Below, one piece after another: positions 17,110 to 27,390 of a stretch of DNA of 64,000 nt. Positions within the stretch are counted from its first letter, which is position 1. Every line of letters begins with the position of its first letter. The stretch lies in assembly GCF_023555495.1 (NCBI RefSeq), contig NZ_JALCZO010000004.1, positions 248,001-312,000 on the forward strand, read 5' to 3'. Source of the DNA: Polaribacter sp. Z022. GTDB taxonomy: Bacteria > Bacteroidota > Bacteroidia > Flavobacteriales > Flavobacteriaceae. The notes under the pieces were generated by a model. It had not been told where the DNA came from. It was given only the letters and a program-made list of their open reading frames with translations, and ran no database searches. The translations under genes and the position numbers were made by a program.

Positions 17110-18885
17110 ATGGCAATAGAAATTACTCGATTATTCGATTTTCCTTATTATCAATTAGAAAACTATAATTTAGAAAAAGCATTTATATCTAAATCTAGTG
17201 GTTCTTGGCAATCAATTACTACTCAAGAGTATATTAATCAATCAAATCAAATAAGTAGAGGGTTAATTAAATTAGGTGTAAAACCGAATGATAAAATTGC
17301 AGTAATTTCCTCTACCAATAGAACTGAATGGAATATTTGTGATATAGGAATTTTACAAACAGGTGCACAAAATGTTCCTATTTACCCAACAATATCAGAA
17401 GTTGATTATGAATATGTTTTAAATCATTCTGAATCTATTTACTGTATTGTTTCTGATGAAGAAGTTCTAAACAAAGTAAATCTAATTAAGAAAAATACTA
17501 AACTAATAGATGTTTTTACTTTTGATGACATTAAAGGTGAAAAAAGTTGGAATGAGATTTTAGAATTAGGTAAAGATGAAAGTTTACAAAATGTTGTTGA
17601 AGACAGAAAAAACAATGTTAAAGAAGATGATTTAGCTACATTAATTTATACATCTGGTACTACTGGTAAACCAAAAGGTGTAATGCTTTCTCATAAGAAT
17701 ATAGTTACAAATGTTTTAAGTTCTGAAAAACGAGTACCTCTAGATAATGGAAATTCTAAAGGATTAAGTTTTTTACCAGTTTGCCACATTTTTGAACGTA
17801 TGATTTTATATCTATATCAATACTGTGGTGTATCTATTTATTTTGCTGAGTCTATAGAAAAACTTTCTGAAAATGCTCAAGAAATAAAACCTCATGTAAT
17901 GACAGCTGTTCCTAGATTATATGAGAAAATTTATGACAAAATAATTTTAAAAGGAGAAACTTTAACAGGTATTAAAAAAGCATTATTCTTTTGGGCTGTA
18001 AATTTAGGATTAAAATATGAGCCAAATGGAGCTAATGGTTGGTGGTATGAAAAGCAATTAGGTTTAGCAAGAAAACTAATTTTTTCGAAATGGCAAGCTG
18101 CTTTAGGTGGAGAATTAAAATTAATGGTTTCTGGAAGTGCTGCTTTACAACCAAGACTAACAAGAGTTTTTGCAGCAGCAGGTATGCCTATTATGGAGGG
18201 TTATGGTTTAACAGAAACATCTCCTGTACTATCTGTTAACGATCAAAGAAATAAAGGTTTTAAAATTGGAACTGTTGGTAAAGTAATTGATGGTGTAGAA
18301 GTAAAAATTGCAGAAAATGGAGAAATATTAGCCAAAGGTCCAAACATTATGCAAGGATATTATAAAGACCCAGAAAGAACCGCTAATGTTTTAAAAGATG
18401 GATACTTTTATACAGGAGATAAAGGAGAAATTGATAGTGAAGGATTTTTAAAAATTACAGGAAGAACAAAAGAAATGTTCAAAACTTCTGGTGGTAAATA
18501 TGTAGTTCCTCCATTATTAGAGGGAGAGTTAAAACAATCTTTATTTATAGAACAAGCAATGGTTATTGGTGAAGGAGAAAAAATGCCAGCAGCATTTATT
18601 CAACCAAATTTTGAATTTATGAAAGAATGGATTCAACATAAACACTTAAATATTGGCACTAGTAATGAAGAAATAGCAAAATCAGATATTGTTATAAAAC
18701 GTATTCAACAAGAAGTAGATAAATGTAATAAAAACTTTGGTAAATGGGAACAAATAAAACGTTTTGAGCTTACTCCTGAAGTTTGGTCTATAGAAGATGG
18801 CCATTTAACTCCTACAATGAAAATGAAACGTAAAATTATAAAAGAAATTTATAAAGATTTATACGAAAAAATATATAGAGAATAA
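17110..18885 (+). CDS. Long-chain acyl-CoA synthetase (AMP-forming), second copy
   Basis: A 591-residue paralogue of the preceding gene with the same motifs: LIYTSGTTGKPKGVMLSHKN, MEGYGLTETSPVLS, YFYTGDKGEIDSEGFLKITG and HLTPTMKMKRK. Its P-loop Lys and TETSP segment are closer to the family consensus than the first copy (TPKG, TESSPSG), suggesting this is the ancestral enzyme and the upstream gene the diverged duplicate. A TTTG at 17056 and TATTTTG at 17080, about 20 nt apart in the short gap before it, could form its own promoter. It ends at a strong terminator. Confidence 0.93.
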   Translation: MAIEITRLFDFPYYQLENYNLEKAFISKSSGSWQSITTQEYINQSNQISRGLIKLGVKPNDKIAVISSTNRTEWNICDIGILQTGAQNVPIYPTISEVDYEYVLNHSESIYCIVSDEEVLNKVNLIKKNTKLIDVFTFDDIKGEKSWNEILELGKDESLQNVVEDRKNNVKEDDLATLIYTSGTTGKPKGVMLSHKNIVTNVLSSEKRVPLDNGNSKGLSFLPVCHIFERMILYLYQYCGVSIYFAESIEKLSENAQEIKPHVMTAVPRLYEKIYDKIILKGETLTGIKKALFFWAVNLGLKYEPNGANGWWYEKQLGLARKLIFSKWQAALGGELKLMVSGSAALQPRLTRVFAAAGMPIMEGYGLTETSPVLSVNDQRNKGFKIGTVGKVIDGVEVKIAENGEILAKGPNIMQGYYKDPERTANVLKDGYFYTGDKGEIDSEGFLKITGRTKEMFKTSGGKYVVPPLLEGELKQSLFIEQAMVIGEGEKMPAAFIQPNFEFMKEWIQHKHLNIGTSNEEIAKSDIVIKRIQQEVDKCNKNFGKWEQIKRFELTPEVWSIEDGHLTPTMKMKRKIIKEIYKDLYEKIYRE

Positions 18886-18902
18886 ATCAACATTTTCTTA
18901 TC

Positions 18903-18945
18903 AAAAAAAAGGAGCAAGTTTTTAATAAAACTTGCTCCTTTTTTT
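18903..18945. terminator. Terminator between the acyl-CoA ligase pair and the tRNA cluster
   Basis: A 12-bp perfect stem GGAGCAAGTTTT / AAAACTTGCTCC (18911-18922 and 18927-18938) with a TAAT loop, flanked by A and T runs, so it works in both directions. Confidence 0.92.
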
Positions 18946-18998
18946 ACATTAAAACCTATAAAAAACAAAAAACCTCCACATTTCTGTGAAGGTTTAAG

Positions 18999-19072
18999 TG
19001 AGCCCTAAAGGATTCGAACCTTTGACCGCCTCCTTAGAAGGGAGGTGCTCTATCCAGCTGAGCTAAGAGCCC
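18999..19072 (-). tRNA. tRNA-Arg (anticodon TCT)
   Basis: A 74-nt cloverleaf on the reverse strand. The acceptor GGGCTCT pairs with AGGGCTC including wobbles. The anticodon stem CCTCC / GGAGG encloses the loop CTTCTAA, giving anticodon TCT, which reads AGA. The T arm is AAAGG-TTCGAAT-CCTTT. The discriminator is A and CCA is not encoded. AGA is the dominant arginine codon in this A/T-rich genome. Last of three tRNAs in transcription order. Confidence 0.95.
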
Positions 19073-19101
19073 GTAGTTTTTATGTTGCTACGACAACTTT
19101 G

Positions 19102-19176
19102 TCGGGGTGGCAGGATTCGAACCTGCGACCTCCTCGTCCCAAACGAGGCGCGATGACCGGGCTACGCTACACCCCG
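19102..19176 (-). tRNA. tRNA-Pro (anticodon TGG)
   Basis: A 75-nt cloverleaf. Acceptor CGGGGTG / CACCCCG, anticodon stem CCTCG / CGAGG with loop TTTGGGA (anticodon TGG), T arm GCAGG-TTCGAAT-CCTGC, discriminator A, no encoded CCA. Middle gene of the three-tRNA cluster. Confidence 0.96.
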
Positions 19177-19191
19177 TGTGCAATTTTCTTG

Positions 19192-19274
19192 CGGAGAGAC
19201 AGGGACTCGAACCCTGGCGACCAAAAAGGTCGACAGATTAGCAATCTGCTGCATTACCACTCTGCCACCTCTCC
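19192..19274 (-). tRNA. tRNA-Ser (anticodon GCT)
   Basis: An 83-nt class II tRNA with a long variable arm (CGACC-TTTTT-GGTCG). Acceptor GGAGAGG / TCTCTCC, anticodon loop TTGCTAA (anticodon GCT, reading AGC/AGT), T arm CAGGG-TTCGAGT-CCCTG, discriminator G, no encoded CCA. First of the cluster in transcription order. Confidence 0.95.
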
Positions 19275-19315
19275 TTTCGACTTCAAAACAAAGCTTGAAA
19301 GGAAAATTGCGAGTG

Positions 19316-19346
19316 CAAATTTAAGACTAGATTTACAATATAACAA
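19316..19346 (-). promoter_or_regulatory. Near-consensus flavobacterial promoter of the tRNA cluster
   Basis: On the reverse strand a TTG (19346-19344) stands exactly 20 nt before TAAATTTG (19323-19316). This fits the Bacteroidetes consensus TTG-N17-23-TAnnTTTG, about 40 nt upstream of the tRNA-Ser 5' end. Confidence 0.7.
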
Positions 19347-19377
19347 GACTTTTTTGCACTTTTTTTTAATTATTTTT

Positions 19378-21441
19378 TTACTCAGGATATTCCACTCGTA
19401 AATGATAAATATTCATCAATTTTTTCTTAATTACTTTCTTAATTATTTCTATTTCTCTAAACGTAATATCTGAATTTAAGAACTGATTATCAGTCATTTG
19501 TTTTTCCATTATTTTATCAATTAAATTACTAATTGATAAAGCAGTTGGTTTTGTTAAACTTTTTGATGCTGCCTCAGATGCATCACACATCATTAAAATT
19601 GCTGTTTCTTTTGAAAAAGGTATTGGGCCTTGATATTGAAATTTCTTAATATCAACGTCAGAATCTGGGTTTAATTCTTTTTCCTTCATATAAAAATAAT
19701 AAGTAGAACTAGTACCATGATGTGTTCTAATAAAATCTATAATTCTATCTGGAAGCTTATTCTTTTTAGCAAGCTCTACTCCTTTTATAACATGATCTGT
19801 GATTATTTTAGAACTATCTCTAGGAGATAAATCATTATGAGGATTCACTCCTGTAGATTGATTTTCTATAAAATATTGAGGATTTATCATCTTACCAATA
19901 TCATGATATAAAGCACCTGTTCTAACTAACATTGAATTTGCACCAATTTCATTAGCAGCTGCTTCTGCTAAATTTGCTACTTGCATTGAATGCTGAAATG
20001 TTCCTGGAGCTTTTTCATTAAGTTCTCTTAAAAGTTTTGTATTTGTATTAGAAAGTTCTAACAATGTAACATCAGAAACTAATCCAAAAACTTTTTCATA
20101 CATATAAATAAGAATAATAGATAAAAAGGATAATAATCCGTTTGCAGCGAAAAGCATAAAATAAGTCCAATTTATTTGAGAAGCATTTCCTTCTTTTATA
20201 ATTGAAAAAGCAAAATACGTTAACATATAAATTAATGTAATTTGAGCAACTGAAATAAATAAATTGGCTCTTTTGTATAATTCTGACACTGTAAGTATTG
20301 TAACAATACCTGCAATAATATGTAGGTAAATAAACTCAAAACTATCTGGTACAATATATCCTAATAGCAAAACAGTTAAAACATGAGTAAAAAGGCCTAA
20401 ACGTGCATCAAAAAAAGCTTTTAATACAATTGGTAAAATACTTAATGGTACTACATATAAATAATCTGAATTGTATTTTATTACCAATGTTTGAATAAAT
20501 ATCATTGAAAATACATTGAAGAAAATAAATGTAACCTTATTATTATTATCAAAAATTTCTACTCTATATTTTTTCAAAAATAATAAGAGCATTAATAACG
20601 CTAATGATACTAATATTGTATATCCTAAAATAATCCAATTATAGTTAGACTCTGTCCAAACCTGAGATTCAGATTCACTTTTTAAAGAGTTTAAAACTGC
20701 TAATTTTTTTCCTTCTACAATATCACCTTTTAAAATAATTAGTTTTCCAGATGCAACTTTACCTTTGGTATAAGAAATATTCTTTATTTCATTGTCTATT
20801 ACTTTTTCTGTAAAACTACTATCATAAGATACATTAGGTTTAATAATTTTAGTTAGTAATTCTAATAAGGTCTTTCTTCCATAAGAAACCCCAACTTTGT
20901 TTAAGTTATTTCTAATAAGTTCTAGAACCTCTTTAGAGGTAAACAATTTTTTAAAAACTATATCTTCAACTTCATTTCCTTTTCTTATGGCAATAATTTC
21001 ATTTTTGTTTAATACTCTGTCTTGACTTACAACTTCTAAAAATCCATTTTTATAAACTGTGTTGATTATCGATTCTCCAACTTTTGATAAATTATTAATT
21101 TGAGTAATGCTTAGTGAATCTGATTCTTTTATAAGAGAAAACCTTCTTTTAAAATTGGCTTTTACAGTATTTTCTATTTTAAAATCTTGAACAAAATAAG
21201 ATTTTGAGTTCGCCTCAATCTCTTTAATTTCAATTTTTATTTCTTCTTCTGTTTTTTGAATTGCAAAATCAAAAGGAGCATATAAATTATCATATTTCCA
21301 AAGCTGTCCATTGCTAAAATCGTATTTAAAATGGCTTCCTTTTGGAAATAAATAAACAATAGCTATTGTGGCTACTAAAAACAAAATCACCTTATAAATA
21401 ATGGTGTTATTTTGGTACAATTTATTTACTATATTACTCAT
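19378..21441 (-). CDS. 7TM-HD family phosphohydrolase (PgpH-like, probable c-di-AMP phosphodiesterase)
   Basis: A 687-residue inner-membrane protein. One N-terminal span (about 15-33) is followed by a 7TMR-HDED extracytoplasmic domain (about 45-265), seven membrane spans (about 268-450) and a cytoplasmic HD domain (about 470-650) with the HDIG motif LYHDIGKM (His513-Asp514), THHGTSSTYYFY and the metal-binding MMCDASEAASKS. This is the architecture of PgpH, which hydrolyses cyclic di-AMP in Gram-positives and has homologues throughout Bacteroidetes. Metal ligands are all present, so it should be active. Its substrate here is inferred. Single gene on the reverse strand, transcribed towards the tRNA cluster. 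Confidence 0.88.
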   Translation of the reverse strand: MSNIVNKLYQNNTIIYKVILFLVATIAIVYLFPKGSHFKYDFSNGQLWKYDNLYAPFDFAIQKTEEEIKIEIKEIEANSKSYFVQDFKIENTVKANFKRRFSLIKESDSLSITQINNLSKVGESIINTVYKNGFLEVVSQDRVLNKNEIIAIRKGNEVEDIVFKKLFTSKEVLELIRNNLNKVGVSYGRKTLLELLTKIIKPNVSYDSSFTEKVIDNEIKNISYTKGKVASGKLIILKGDIVEGKKLAVLNSLKSESESQVWTESNYNWIILGYTILVSLALLMLLLFLKKYRVEIFDNNNKVTFIFFNVFSMIFIQTLVIKYNSDYLYVVPLSILPIVLKAFFDARLGLFTHVLTVLLLGYIVPDSFEFIYLHIIAGIVTILTVSELYKRANLFISVAQITLIYMLTYFAFSIIKEGNASQINWTYFMLFAANGLLSFLSIILIYMYEKVFGLVSDVTLLELSNTNTKLLRELNEKAPGTFQHSMQVANLAEAAANEIGANSMLVRTGALYHDIGKMINPQYFIENQSTGVNPHNDLSPRDSSKIITDHVIKGVELAKKNKLPDRIIDFIRTHHGTSSTYYFYMKEKELNPDSDVDIKKFQYQGPIPFSKETAILMMCDASEAASKSLTKPTALSISNLIDKIMEKQMTDNQFLNSDITFREIEIIKKVIKKKLMNIYHLRVEYPE

Positions 21442-21576
21442 ACTTCTTATCTTCTTATAACAAACTTACCATAAAATATCCAAGACCTAAAATTCATGTT
21501 GAATATTAAAACTTAAATTGATTAAAAATAGTTAATTTAGCACAACAAACCATATAAAATTAAATTCAATTTATTT

Positions 21577-22752
21577 ATGAAAGAAGTAGTAATTGTATCT
21601 GTTGCAAGAACTCCAATAGGAAGCTTTATGGGAAGTTTGTCTTCTATTCCTGCTCCTAAATTAGGAGCTATAGCAATTAAAGGAGCTTTAGAAAAAATTA
21701 ATTTAAAAGCTAATCTTGTAGAAGAAGTTTATATGGGTAATGTAGTTTCTGCTGGTTTAGGTCAAGCACCTGCTAGACAAGCTGCAATTTATGCTGGAAT
21801 TCCTGACACTGTACCATGTACTACCGTAAATAAAGTTTGTGCCTCAGGTATGAAATCTATTATGCTTGCTGCTCAAACTATTATGTTAGGTGATGCAGAT
21901 GTTGTAGTTGCTGGTGGTATGGAAAATATGAGTTCAATTCCTCACTATCAACATGCAAGAAAAGGTGCAAAATTTGGACCTATTACATTAGAGGATGGAA
22001 TGCAAAAAGATGGCTTAGTAGATGCTTATGATAATGTAGCTATGGGTGTTTGCGCTGATAAATGTGCTAGCGAATATGAATTTTCTAGAGAAGATCAAGA
22101 TAATTTTGCAATTCAATCTTATAATCGTTCAGCAAAAGCATGGGCTGAAGGGAAATATACTGATGAAATTGTTCCTGTAGAAATACCTCAAAGACGTGGA
22201 GAACCTATTGTTTTTTCTGAAGATGAAGAATACAAGAATGTAAAAATGGAAAAAATACCAGCTTTAAGAGCTGCTTTTACCAAAGAAGGAACAGTAACTG
22301 CTGCAAACGCTTCTACTATAAATGATGGAGGTGCTGCATTAGTTTTAATGTCTGCAGATAAAGCTAAAGAATTAAACATTACTCCTATTGCTAAAATAAA
22401 AAGTTTTGCTGATGCTGCACATGAACCAGAATGGTTTACTACTGCACCTGCCAAAGCTTTACCAAAAGCATTAGCAAAAGCAAACTTATCTATAAATGAT
22501 GTAGATTTCTTTGAATTAAATGAAGCATTTTCTGTAGTAGGTTTAGCAAATATGAAAATTTTAGGAATTACTGATGACAAAGTAAATGTAAATGGTGGTG
22601 CAGTATCTCTTGGACATCCTTTAGGTGTTTCTGGAGCAAGAATTGTAATTGCTTTAACATCAATTTTAAAACAAAATAATTCTAAAATTGGAGCTGCAGC
22701 TATTTGTAATGGTGGTGGTGGTGCAAGTGCTTTAGTATTAGAAAAAATATAA
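21577..22752 (+). CDS. Acetyl-CoA C-acyltransferase (thiolase)
   Basis: A 391-residue thiolase II-type enzyme condensing or cleaving acetoacetyl-CoA or longer 3-ketoacyl-CoA. The acylated nucleophile is Cys88 in NKVCASGMKS. The NEAFSVVGLAN motif is near 308, GGAVSLGHPLGVSGARI near 343, and the acid/base Cys lies in AAICNGGGGASALVLE at the C-terminus. Length is typical for biosynthetic or degradative thiolases; sequence alone does not separate acetyl-CoA acetyltransferase from a beta-oxidation thiolase. With 23 bp to the next gene the two may share a transcript, though they have no known functional link. Confidence 0.93.
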   Translation: MKEVVIVSVARTPIGSFMGSLSSIPAPKLGAIAIKGALEKINLKANLVEEVYMGNVVSAGLGQAPARQAAIYAGIPDTVPCTTVNKVCASGMKSIMLAAQTIMLGDADVVVAGGMENMSSIPHYQHARKGAKFGPITLEDGMQKDGLVDAYDNVAMGVCADKCASEYEFSREDQDNFAIQSYNRSAKAWAEGKYTDEIVPVEIPQRRGEPIVFSEDEEYKNVKMEKIPALRAAFTKEGTVTAANASTINDGGAALVLMSADKAKELNITPIAKIKSFADAAHEPEWFTTAPAKALPKALAKANLSINDVDFFELNEAFSVVGLANMKILGITDDKVNVNGGAVSLGHPLGVSGARIVIALTSILKQNNSKIGAAAICNGGGGASALVLEKI

Positions 22753-22775
22753 CCTTAATAAAATAACAAAGTTTT

Positions 22776-23546
22776 ATGCTCTATGGCATTTGTAATTTAA
22801 GTATTGTCTCTTTAAGAGCAACAGCTTCAGACTTATCAGAAATGGTAAGTCAGGTTTTGTTTGGTGAAACTTTTGAAATAATTGAAGAAGATAAAGAATG
22901 GAGTAAAATTCGTTTAACTTTTGATAATTATGAAGGTTTTATAAATAATAAACAATTTATTAAAATTACTGAAAACACATTTTCGAACTTAATTGCTAAA
23001 AAACCTTTTTATTCAGGAGAAATCTTAGATTTTATAACAAACAATAAAAACGAATTAACTACAATACCTATTGGTGCTAGTTTACCTTTTTACAATCAAG
23101 GAAAACTTCAAATTAATGAAGAAACGTATTTTTATGAAGGTGCAGTTTTATCTGAAAAAAAATCTAAAAAAGAAATTTTACAAACAGCTTTTAACTACTT
23201 AAATACTCCTTTTTTATGGGGAGGAAAAACTCCTTTTGGTATAGATTGTTCTGGTTTTACTCAAATGGTATATAAACTATGTGGATACCACCTTTTAAGA
23301 GATGCTAAAGAGCAAGCGACCCAAGGTGAAGTTCTTAGTTTTATTGAAGAAAGTGAAGCTGGAGATTTAGCGTTTTTTGATAATGAAGAAGGTGAAATAA
23401 TACATGTAGGGATTATTCTAAATGATTATCATATTATACATGCACATGGTAAAGTAAGAATTGATACTTTAGATCATAGTGGAATATTTAATGCAGATAT
23501 TCAAAAACATACACACAAATTAAGAATCATAAAAAAAATGATTTAA
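22776..23546 (+). CDS. C40-family (NlpC/P60) dipeptidyl-peptidase with SH3 domains
   Basis: A 256-residue cysteine peptidase. The N-terminal half (1-125) is SH3-like (LRATASDLSEMVSQVLFGE typical of bacterial SH3b). The C-terminal half is NlpC/P60 with Cys158 in FGIDCSGFTQ, His210 in IIHVGII and a third polar residue at His222. There is no signal peptide. This matches the cytoplasmic YkfC/dipeptidyl-peptidase VI group, which trims gamma-D-Glu-containing peptides during cell-wall recycling. Followed by a bidirectional terminator facing the TPR/gyrA unit. Confidence 0.87.
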   Translation: MLYGICNLSIVSLRATASDLSEMVSQVLFGETFEIIEEDKEWSKIRLTFDNYEGFINNKQFIKITENTFSNLIAKKPFYSGEILDFITNNKNELTTIPIGASLPFYNQGKLQINEETYFYEGAVLSEKKSKKEILQTAFNYLNTPFLWGGKTPFGIDCSGFTQMVYKLCGYHLLRDAKEQATQGEVLSFIEESEAGDLAFFDNEEGEIIHVGIILNDYHIIHAHGKVRIDTLDHSGIFNADIQKHTHKLRIIKKMI

Positions 23547-23552
23547 GAGATA

Positions 23553-23587
23553 AAAAAAATCCGAAACTAAATAGTTTCGGATTTTTT
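23553..23587. terminator. Bidirectional terminator between the C40 peptidase and TPR genes
   Basis: AAAAAAATCCGAAACTA and its complement flank a very short loop, with A and T runs on both sides, serving convergent genes. Confidence 0.9.
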
Positions 23588-23608
23588 TATTTTTATAAAG
23601 TCTAATAA

Positions 23609-24853
23609 TTATTGACCTCTCATTTCTTTATAAATTGGTCTTAAAGCATCTGCTTCACTTTCCATTTCTAAAGTATCATAGATATTTAATAAAGTACCTA
23701 CAGTTCCTTCAGTTCTTTTAATTTCATCAGCCTTAACAATATAAGGTAATGCATCTTTACAGATAGTTTTTAATACACCCTCTAATTCAGTATATTTTTT
23801 ATCATTAGATAAATTTTCATTCATTTCATTAACAACAGCAATTCTTTTATTTAAAATTACAACTCCTAAATTTAAATAAGCATCACCATAATCTGGATCT
23901 AATTCAATAGCTTTTTTATAAAAACCAATTGCTTCTTCAATCTTGTTTTCATTAGCGTTTACAACACCTAAATTAAAAAATAAGTTAGGGTTTGTAGGGT
24001 CTATTTTTACAGCTTCTTCCATTAAAACTGCAAATTTATCCATTTGCTTAAGCTCAATATACATTTGAGCTTCATTTAATAAAAGATTGATATTTTTAGG
24101 ATCACTTTTTCTAGCTTCAGCCAAAGCTTCAACTGCTAATTCTGGTTTACCAAGATTTACATAGTTATACCCTATATTTTTAATAATCTCAGATTTTTTA
24201 GATTTAGAGTTTTTTTCAGTTGGTTTATTATATTTACCAAACTTAATCATAGCATCTCTATTTGCTTTAGAACCTAAATTTTCAACTTTATTTGTAGCCT
24301 TATTTACTGCAAAATATTGAGTAGTAATACCTGTATAATTAATATCTTGTAATTGTTTATAATATTTTAAAGAAAGATTATAATCTTTTGCAGCTGCAGA
24401 ACTCATAGCAGCATTGTATAAAAATGCTGTATCTGCAGGACTTAATTTATAAGTTAAATAAAAGTTATTAGTTGCTTGTTTATAATTCTTATTTCCATAT
24501 TGCTCAATTGCTTTTTTAGAAACAAACTGAATTAAATCATTTAATTTAGGTTGAGCTAACTTTGTATATTTAAGTTTACCTGATTCTTTTTCATAATCAA
24601 ATAAATCTTGGTAAGCATCTGCTGCTTTATTTATATTCGATTTTCCATAAGCTTGACCTTTTAAAAAGTAATATTTTGCTTTATATTTTGGTTCTATTGA
24701 ATCTTCAGAGCCTTCTAAAGTTGCTATAGTAGCTTTAGCTTCTTTAAATTGACCTTTTTTTAGGGCCTTTTCAACAGCTTTTAATTCATTTTTTTGCGCA
24801 AAAGAGGCTACAGATAATAAACCTATAGTTAACGCTAATAATTGTTTTTTCAT
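23609..24853 (-). CDS. Secreted/periplasmic TPR protein
   Basis: A 414-residue protein with a signal peptide (1-19, ending ASFAQ) and several tetratricopeptide repeats. The clearest are around 125-160, 220-255 (IGYNYVNLGKPELAVEALAE), 255-290 and 290-325 (FFNLGVVNANENKIEEAIGFYKKAIELDP). There is no lipobox. It lies 20 bp downstream of gyrA and is probably co-transcribed, a pairing I recall from other Flavobacteriaceae. TPR arrays mediate protein-protein contact; the partner is unknown. Confidence 0.85.
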   Translation of the reverse strand: MKKQLLALTIGLLSVASFAQKNELKAVEKALKKGQFKEAKATIATLEGSEDSIEPKYKAKYYFLKGQAYGKSNINKAADAYQDLFDYEKESGKLKYTKLAQPKLNDLIQFVSKKAIEQYGNKNYKQATNNFYLTYKLSPADTAFLYNAAMSSAAAKDYNLSLKYYKQLQDINYTGITTQYFAVNKATNKVENLGSKANRDAMIKFGKYNKPTEKNSKSKKSEIIKNIGYNYVNLGKPELAVEALAEARKSDPKNINLLLNEAQMYIELKQMDKFAVLMEEAVKIDPTNPNLFFNLGVVNANENKIEEAIGFYKKAIELDPDYGDAYLNLGVVILNKRIAVVNEMNENLSNDKKYTELEGVLKTICKDALPYIVKADEIKRTEGTVGTLLNIYDTLEMESEADALRPIYKEMRGQ

Positions 24854-24873
24854 TTTACTTATATTAATATTTG

Positions 24874-27390
24874 TTATTCTTGATTTTCATTTACATCATT
24901 GTCAATATTCGTGCCATTGTTATCATTTTCTTCATCATTTTCAACATTTTCTTCTTCATGAACCACTTTAGCAACTGCAGCAATGCTATCATCATCTTTA
25001 ATGTTAATTAAACGTACTCCTTGAGTAGCTCGTCCCATAACTCTTAAATCTTCTACAGCCATTCTAATAACAATTCCAGATTTATTAATTATCATTAAAT
25101 CGTTAGAATCATCAACGTTTTTAATTGCAACTAAATCACCTGTTTTTTCAGAGATATTTAAAGTTTTAACTCCTTTACCACCTCTGTTTGTAATTCTGTA
25201 ATCTTCTAAACTAGAACGCTTTCCATATCCTTTTTCAGAAACTACTAAAATGTTACTTTCCATATCATTAACAGCAACCATACCAATTACTTCATCATTT
25301 TCATGTTGCAAAGTAATACCTCTAACACCTGAAGCTGTTCTACCCATAGGCCTAGTTTTAGCCTCTTCAAAACGAATAGATTTACCAGATTTTAAAGCTA
25401 ACATTACTTGGCTATCTCCAGTAGTTAATTTTGCTTCTAAAAGCTCATCACCTTCTTTAATTGTTATTGCGTTTATTCCATTTGTTCTTGGACGAGAATA
25501 TTGTTCTAAAGAAGTCTTTTTAACTTGACCTTTTTTAGTAGCCATAATTACATAATGACTATTAATATAATCTTGGTCTTTTAAATCTTGAGTTACTAAG
25601 AATGCTTTTACTTTATCATCTTGTTCTATATTGATTAAGTTTTGCATTGCTCTACCTTTGGTATTTTTACCACCTTCAGGTATTTCATAAACTCTCATCC
25701 AGAATACTTTTCCTTTTTGAGTAAAGAACATCATATATTGATGGTTAGTACCCACAAATAAATGCTCTAAGAAATCTTCGTTTCTGGTAGTTGCTCCTTT
25801 TTGACCTCTACCTCCTCTATTTTGAACTTTATATTCTTCAAGATTTGTACGTTTTAAATATCCTGCATTAGAAATAGTAACTACTACTTTTGTATTAGGA
25901 ATCATATCTTCAATACGCATATCTCCACCAGCATATTCTATAGTAGAATTACGCTCATCACCATATTTTTCTTTAATGTGAAGTAATTCATCTGTAATAA
26001 TTTGGTAACGTCTTGGTTCGTTAGATAAGATATCTTTTAAATCTGCAATTGTTGCAATAATTGCATCATATTCAGCTCTTAACTTATCTTGTTCTAATCC
26101 TGTTAATTGACGCAATCGCATTTCTACAATTGCTTTTGCTTGAATTTCTGTTAATTCAAAACGCTCAATTAAACTTTCTCTAGCTTCATCTGCATTAGAA
26201 GAAGCTCTAATTAGCTTTATAACTTCATCAATATTATCAGAAGCAATAATTAACCCTTCTAAAATATGTGCTCTTGCTTCAGCTTTTTTTAATTCAAATT
26301 CTGTTCTTCTAACAACAACTTCATGTCTGTGTTCAACAAAATAATGAATTAATTGTTTTAAGTTTAATTGCTCTGGTCTTCCGTTTACAAGTGCAATGTT
26401 ATTTACACTAAAAGAAGTTTGTAATTGTGTGTATTTAAATAATTTATTTAAAACAATGTTAGGAATTGCATCACGTTTTAAAATATAAACGATACGCATT
26501 CCGTTTCTATCAGATTCGTCTCTAATATTTGCAATACCTTCAATTTTCTTATCATTTACCAATTCAGCAGTTTTCTTAATCATATCTGCTTTATTTACTT
26601 GGTAAGGAATTTCTGTAACAATAATGCACTCACGTCCTTTAACCTCTTCAATAACGGCTTTAGCACGCATTACAATACGTCCACGACCTGTATGAAAAGC
26701 ATCTCTTACACCATCATAACCATAAATAATACCTCCTGTAGGAAAATCTGGAGCAGAAATATGCTGCATTAATTCGTCAATCTCAATATCTCTATTTTCA
26801 ATATAAGCTACAGTACCATTAATAACTTCTGTTAAATTGTGAGGTGCCATATTTGTTGCCATACCTACTGCAATACCAGAAGCTCCGTTTACTAATAAAT
26901 TAGGAATACGAGTTGGTAAAACTGTTGGCTCTTGCAAAGTATCATCAAAGTTTAAACGATGATCTACAGTATCTTTTTCAATATCAGCTAACATTTCTTC
27001 TGATATTTTTTGCATTCTAACCTCAGTATAACGCATTGCTGCAGGAGAATCTCCATCTACAGAACCAAAGTTACCTTGGCCATCTACCATCATATAACGT
27101 ACACTCCAATCTTGAGCCATACGTACCATAGAGTCATAAACAGAAGTATCTCCATGTGGGTGATACTTACCTAAAACTTCTCCAACAATTCTTGCGGATT
27201 TTTTATACGAACCAGTTGCTTTAATTCCTAATTCATGCATACCATACAAAACTCTTCTATGAACTGGTTTTAAACCATCTCTTACATCAGGTAATGCTCT
27301 TGATACAATCACTGACATCGAGTAATCAATGTATGCAGATTTCATCTGCTCTTCAATGTTAATCGGAATCAACTTTTCTCCGTCTGCCAT
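24874..27390 (-). CDS. gyrA: DNA gyrase subunit A
   Basis: An 838-residue subunit that breaks and rejoins DNA and, with GyrB, introduces negative supercoils. The catalytic tyrosine is Tyr121 in [10 protein letters not shown]. The quinolone-resistance region reads [12 protein letters not shown] with Thr82 and Asp86 at the positions of E. coli Ser83 and Asp87, which is not a recognised resistance change. The C-terminal domain holds six propeller blades and a GyrA-box ([10 protein letters not shown], near 530), marking it as gyrase rather than ParC. The last 30 residues are strongly acidic and Asn-rich. It is divergent from clpC across a 274-bp promoter region. Confidence 0.98.
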   Translation of the reverse strand: MADGEKLIPINIEEQMKSAYIDYSMSVIVSRALPDVRDGLKPVHRRVLYGMHELGIKATGSYKKSARIVGEVLGKYHPHGDTSVYDSMVRMAQDWSVRYMMVDGQGNFGSVDGDSPAAMRYTEVRMQKISEEMLADIEKDTVDHRLNFDDTLQEPTVLPTRIPNLLVNGASGIAVGMATNMAPHNLTEVINGTVAYIENRDIEIDELMQHISAPDFPTGGIIYGYDGVRDAFHTGRGRIVMRAKAVIEEVKGRECIIVTEIPYQVNKADMIKKTAELVNDKKIEGIANIRDESDRNGMRIVYILKRDAIPNIVLNKLFKYTQLQTSFSVNNIALVNGRPEQLNLKQLIHYFVEHRHEVVVRRTEFELKKAEARAHILEGLIIASDNIDEVIKLIRASSNADEARESLIERFELTEIQAKAIVEMRLRQLTGLEQDKLRAEYDAIIATIADLKDILSNEPRRYQIITDELLHIKEKYGDERNSTIEYAGGDMRIEDMIPNTKVVVTISNAGYLKRTNLEEYKVQNRGGRGQKGATTRNEDFLEHLFVGTNHQYMMFFTQKGKVFWMRVYEIPEGGKNTKGRAMQNLINIEQDDKVKAFLVTQDLKDQDYINSHYVIMATKKGQVKKTSLEQYSRPRTNGINAITIKEGDELLEAKLTTGDSQVMLALKSGKSIRFEEAKTRPMGRTASGVRGITLQHENDEVIGMVAVNDMESNILVVSEKGYGKRSSLEDYRITNRGGKGVKTLNISEKTGDLVAIKNVDDSNDLMIINKSGIVIRMAVEDLRVMGRATQGVRLINIKDDDSIAAVAKVVHEEENVENDEENDNNGTNIDNDVNENQE

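Noticed and set aside
19045..19401. A 118-codon forward frame across the tRNA cluster
   Set aside because: It reads the complement of three tRNA genes; the apparent peptide motifs are tRNA arms, so it is not a protein gene.
25080..27390. Quinolone-resistance mutation in gyrA
   Set aside because: The resistance region carries Thr and Asp at the key positions, both ordinary wild-type residues in this family.
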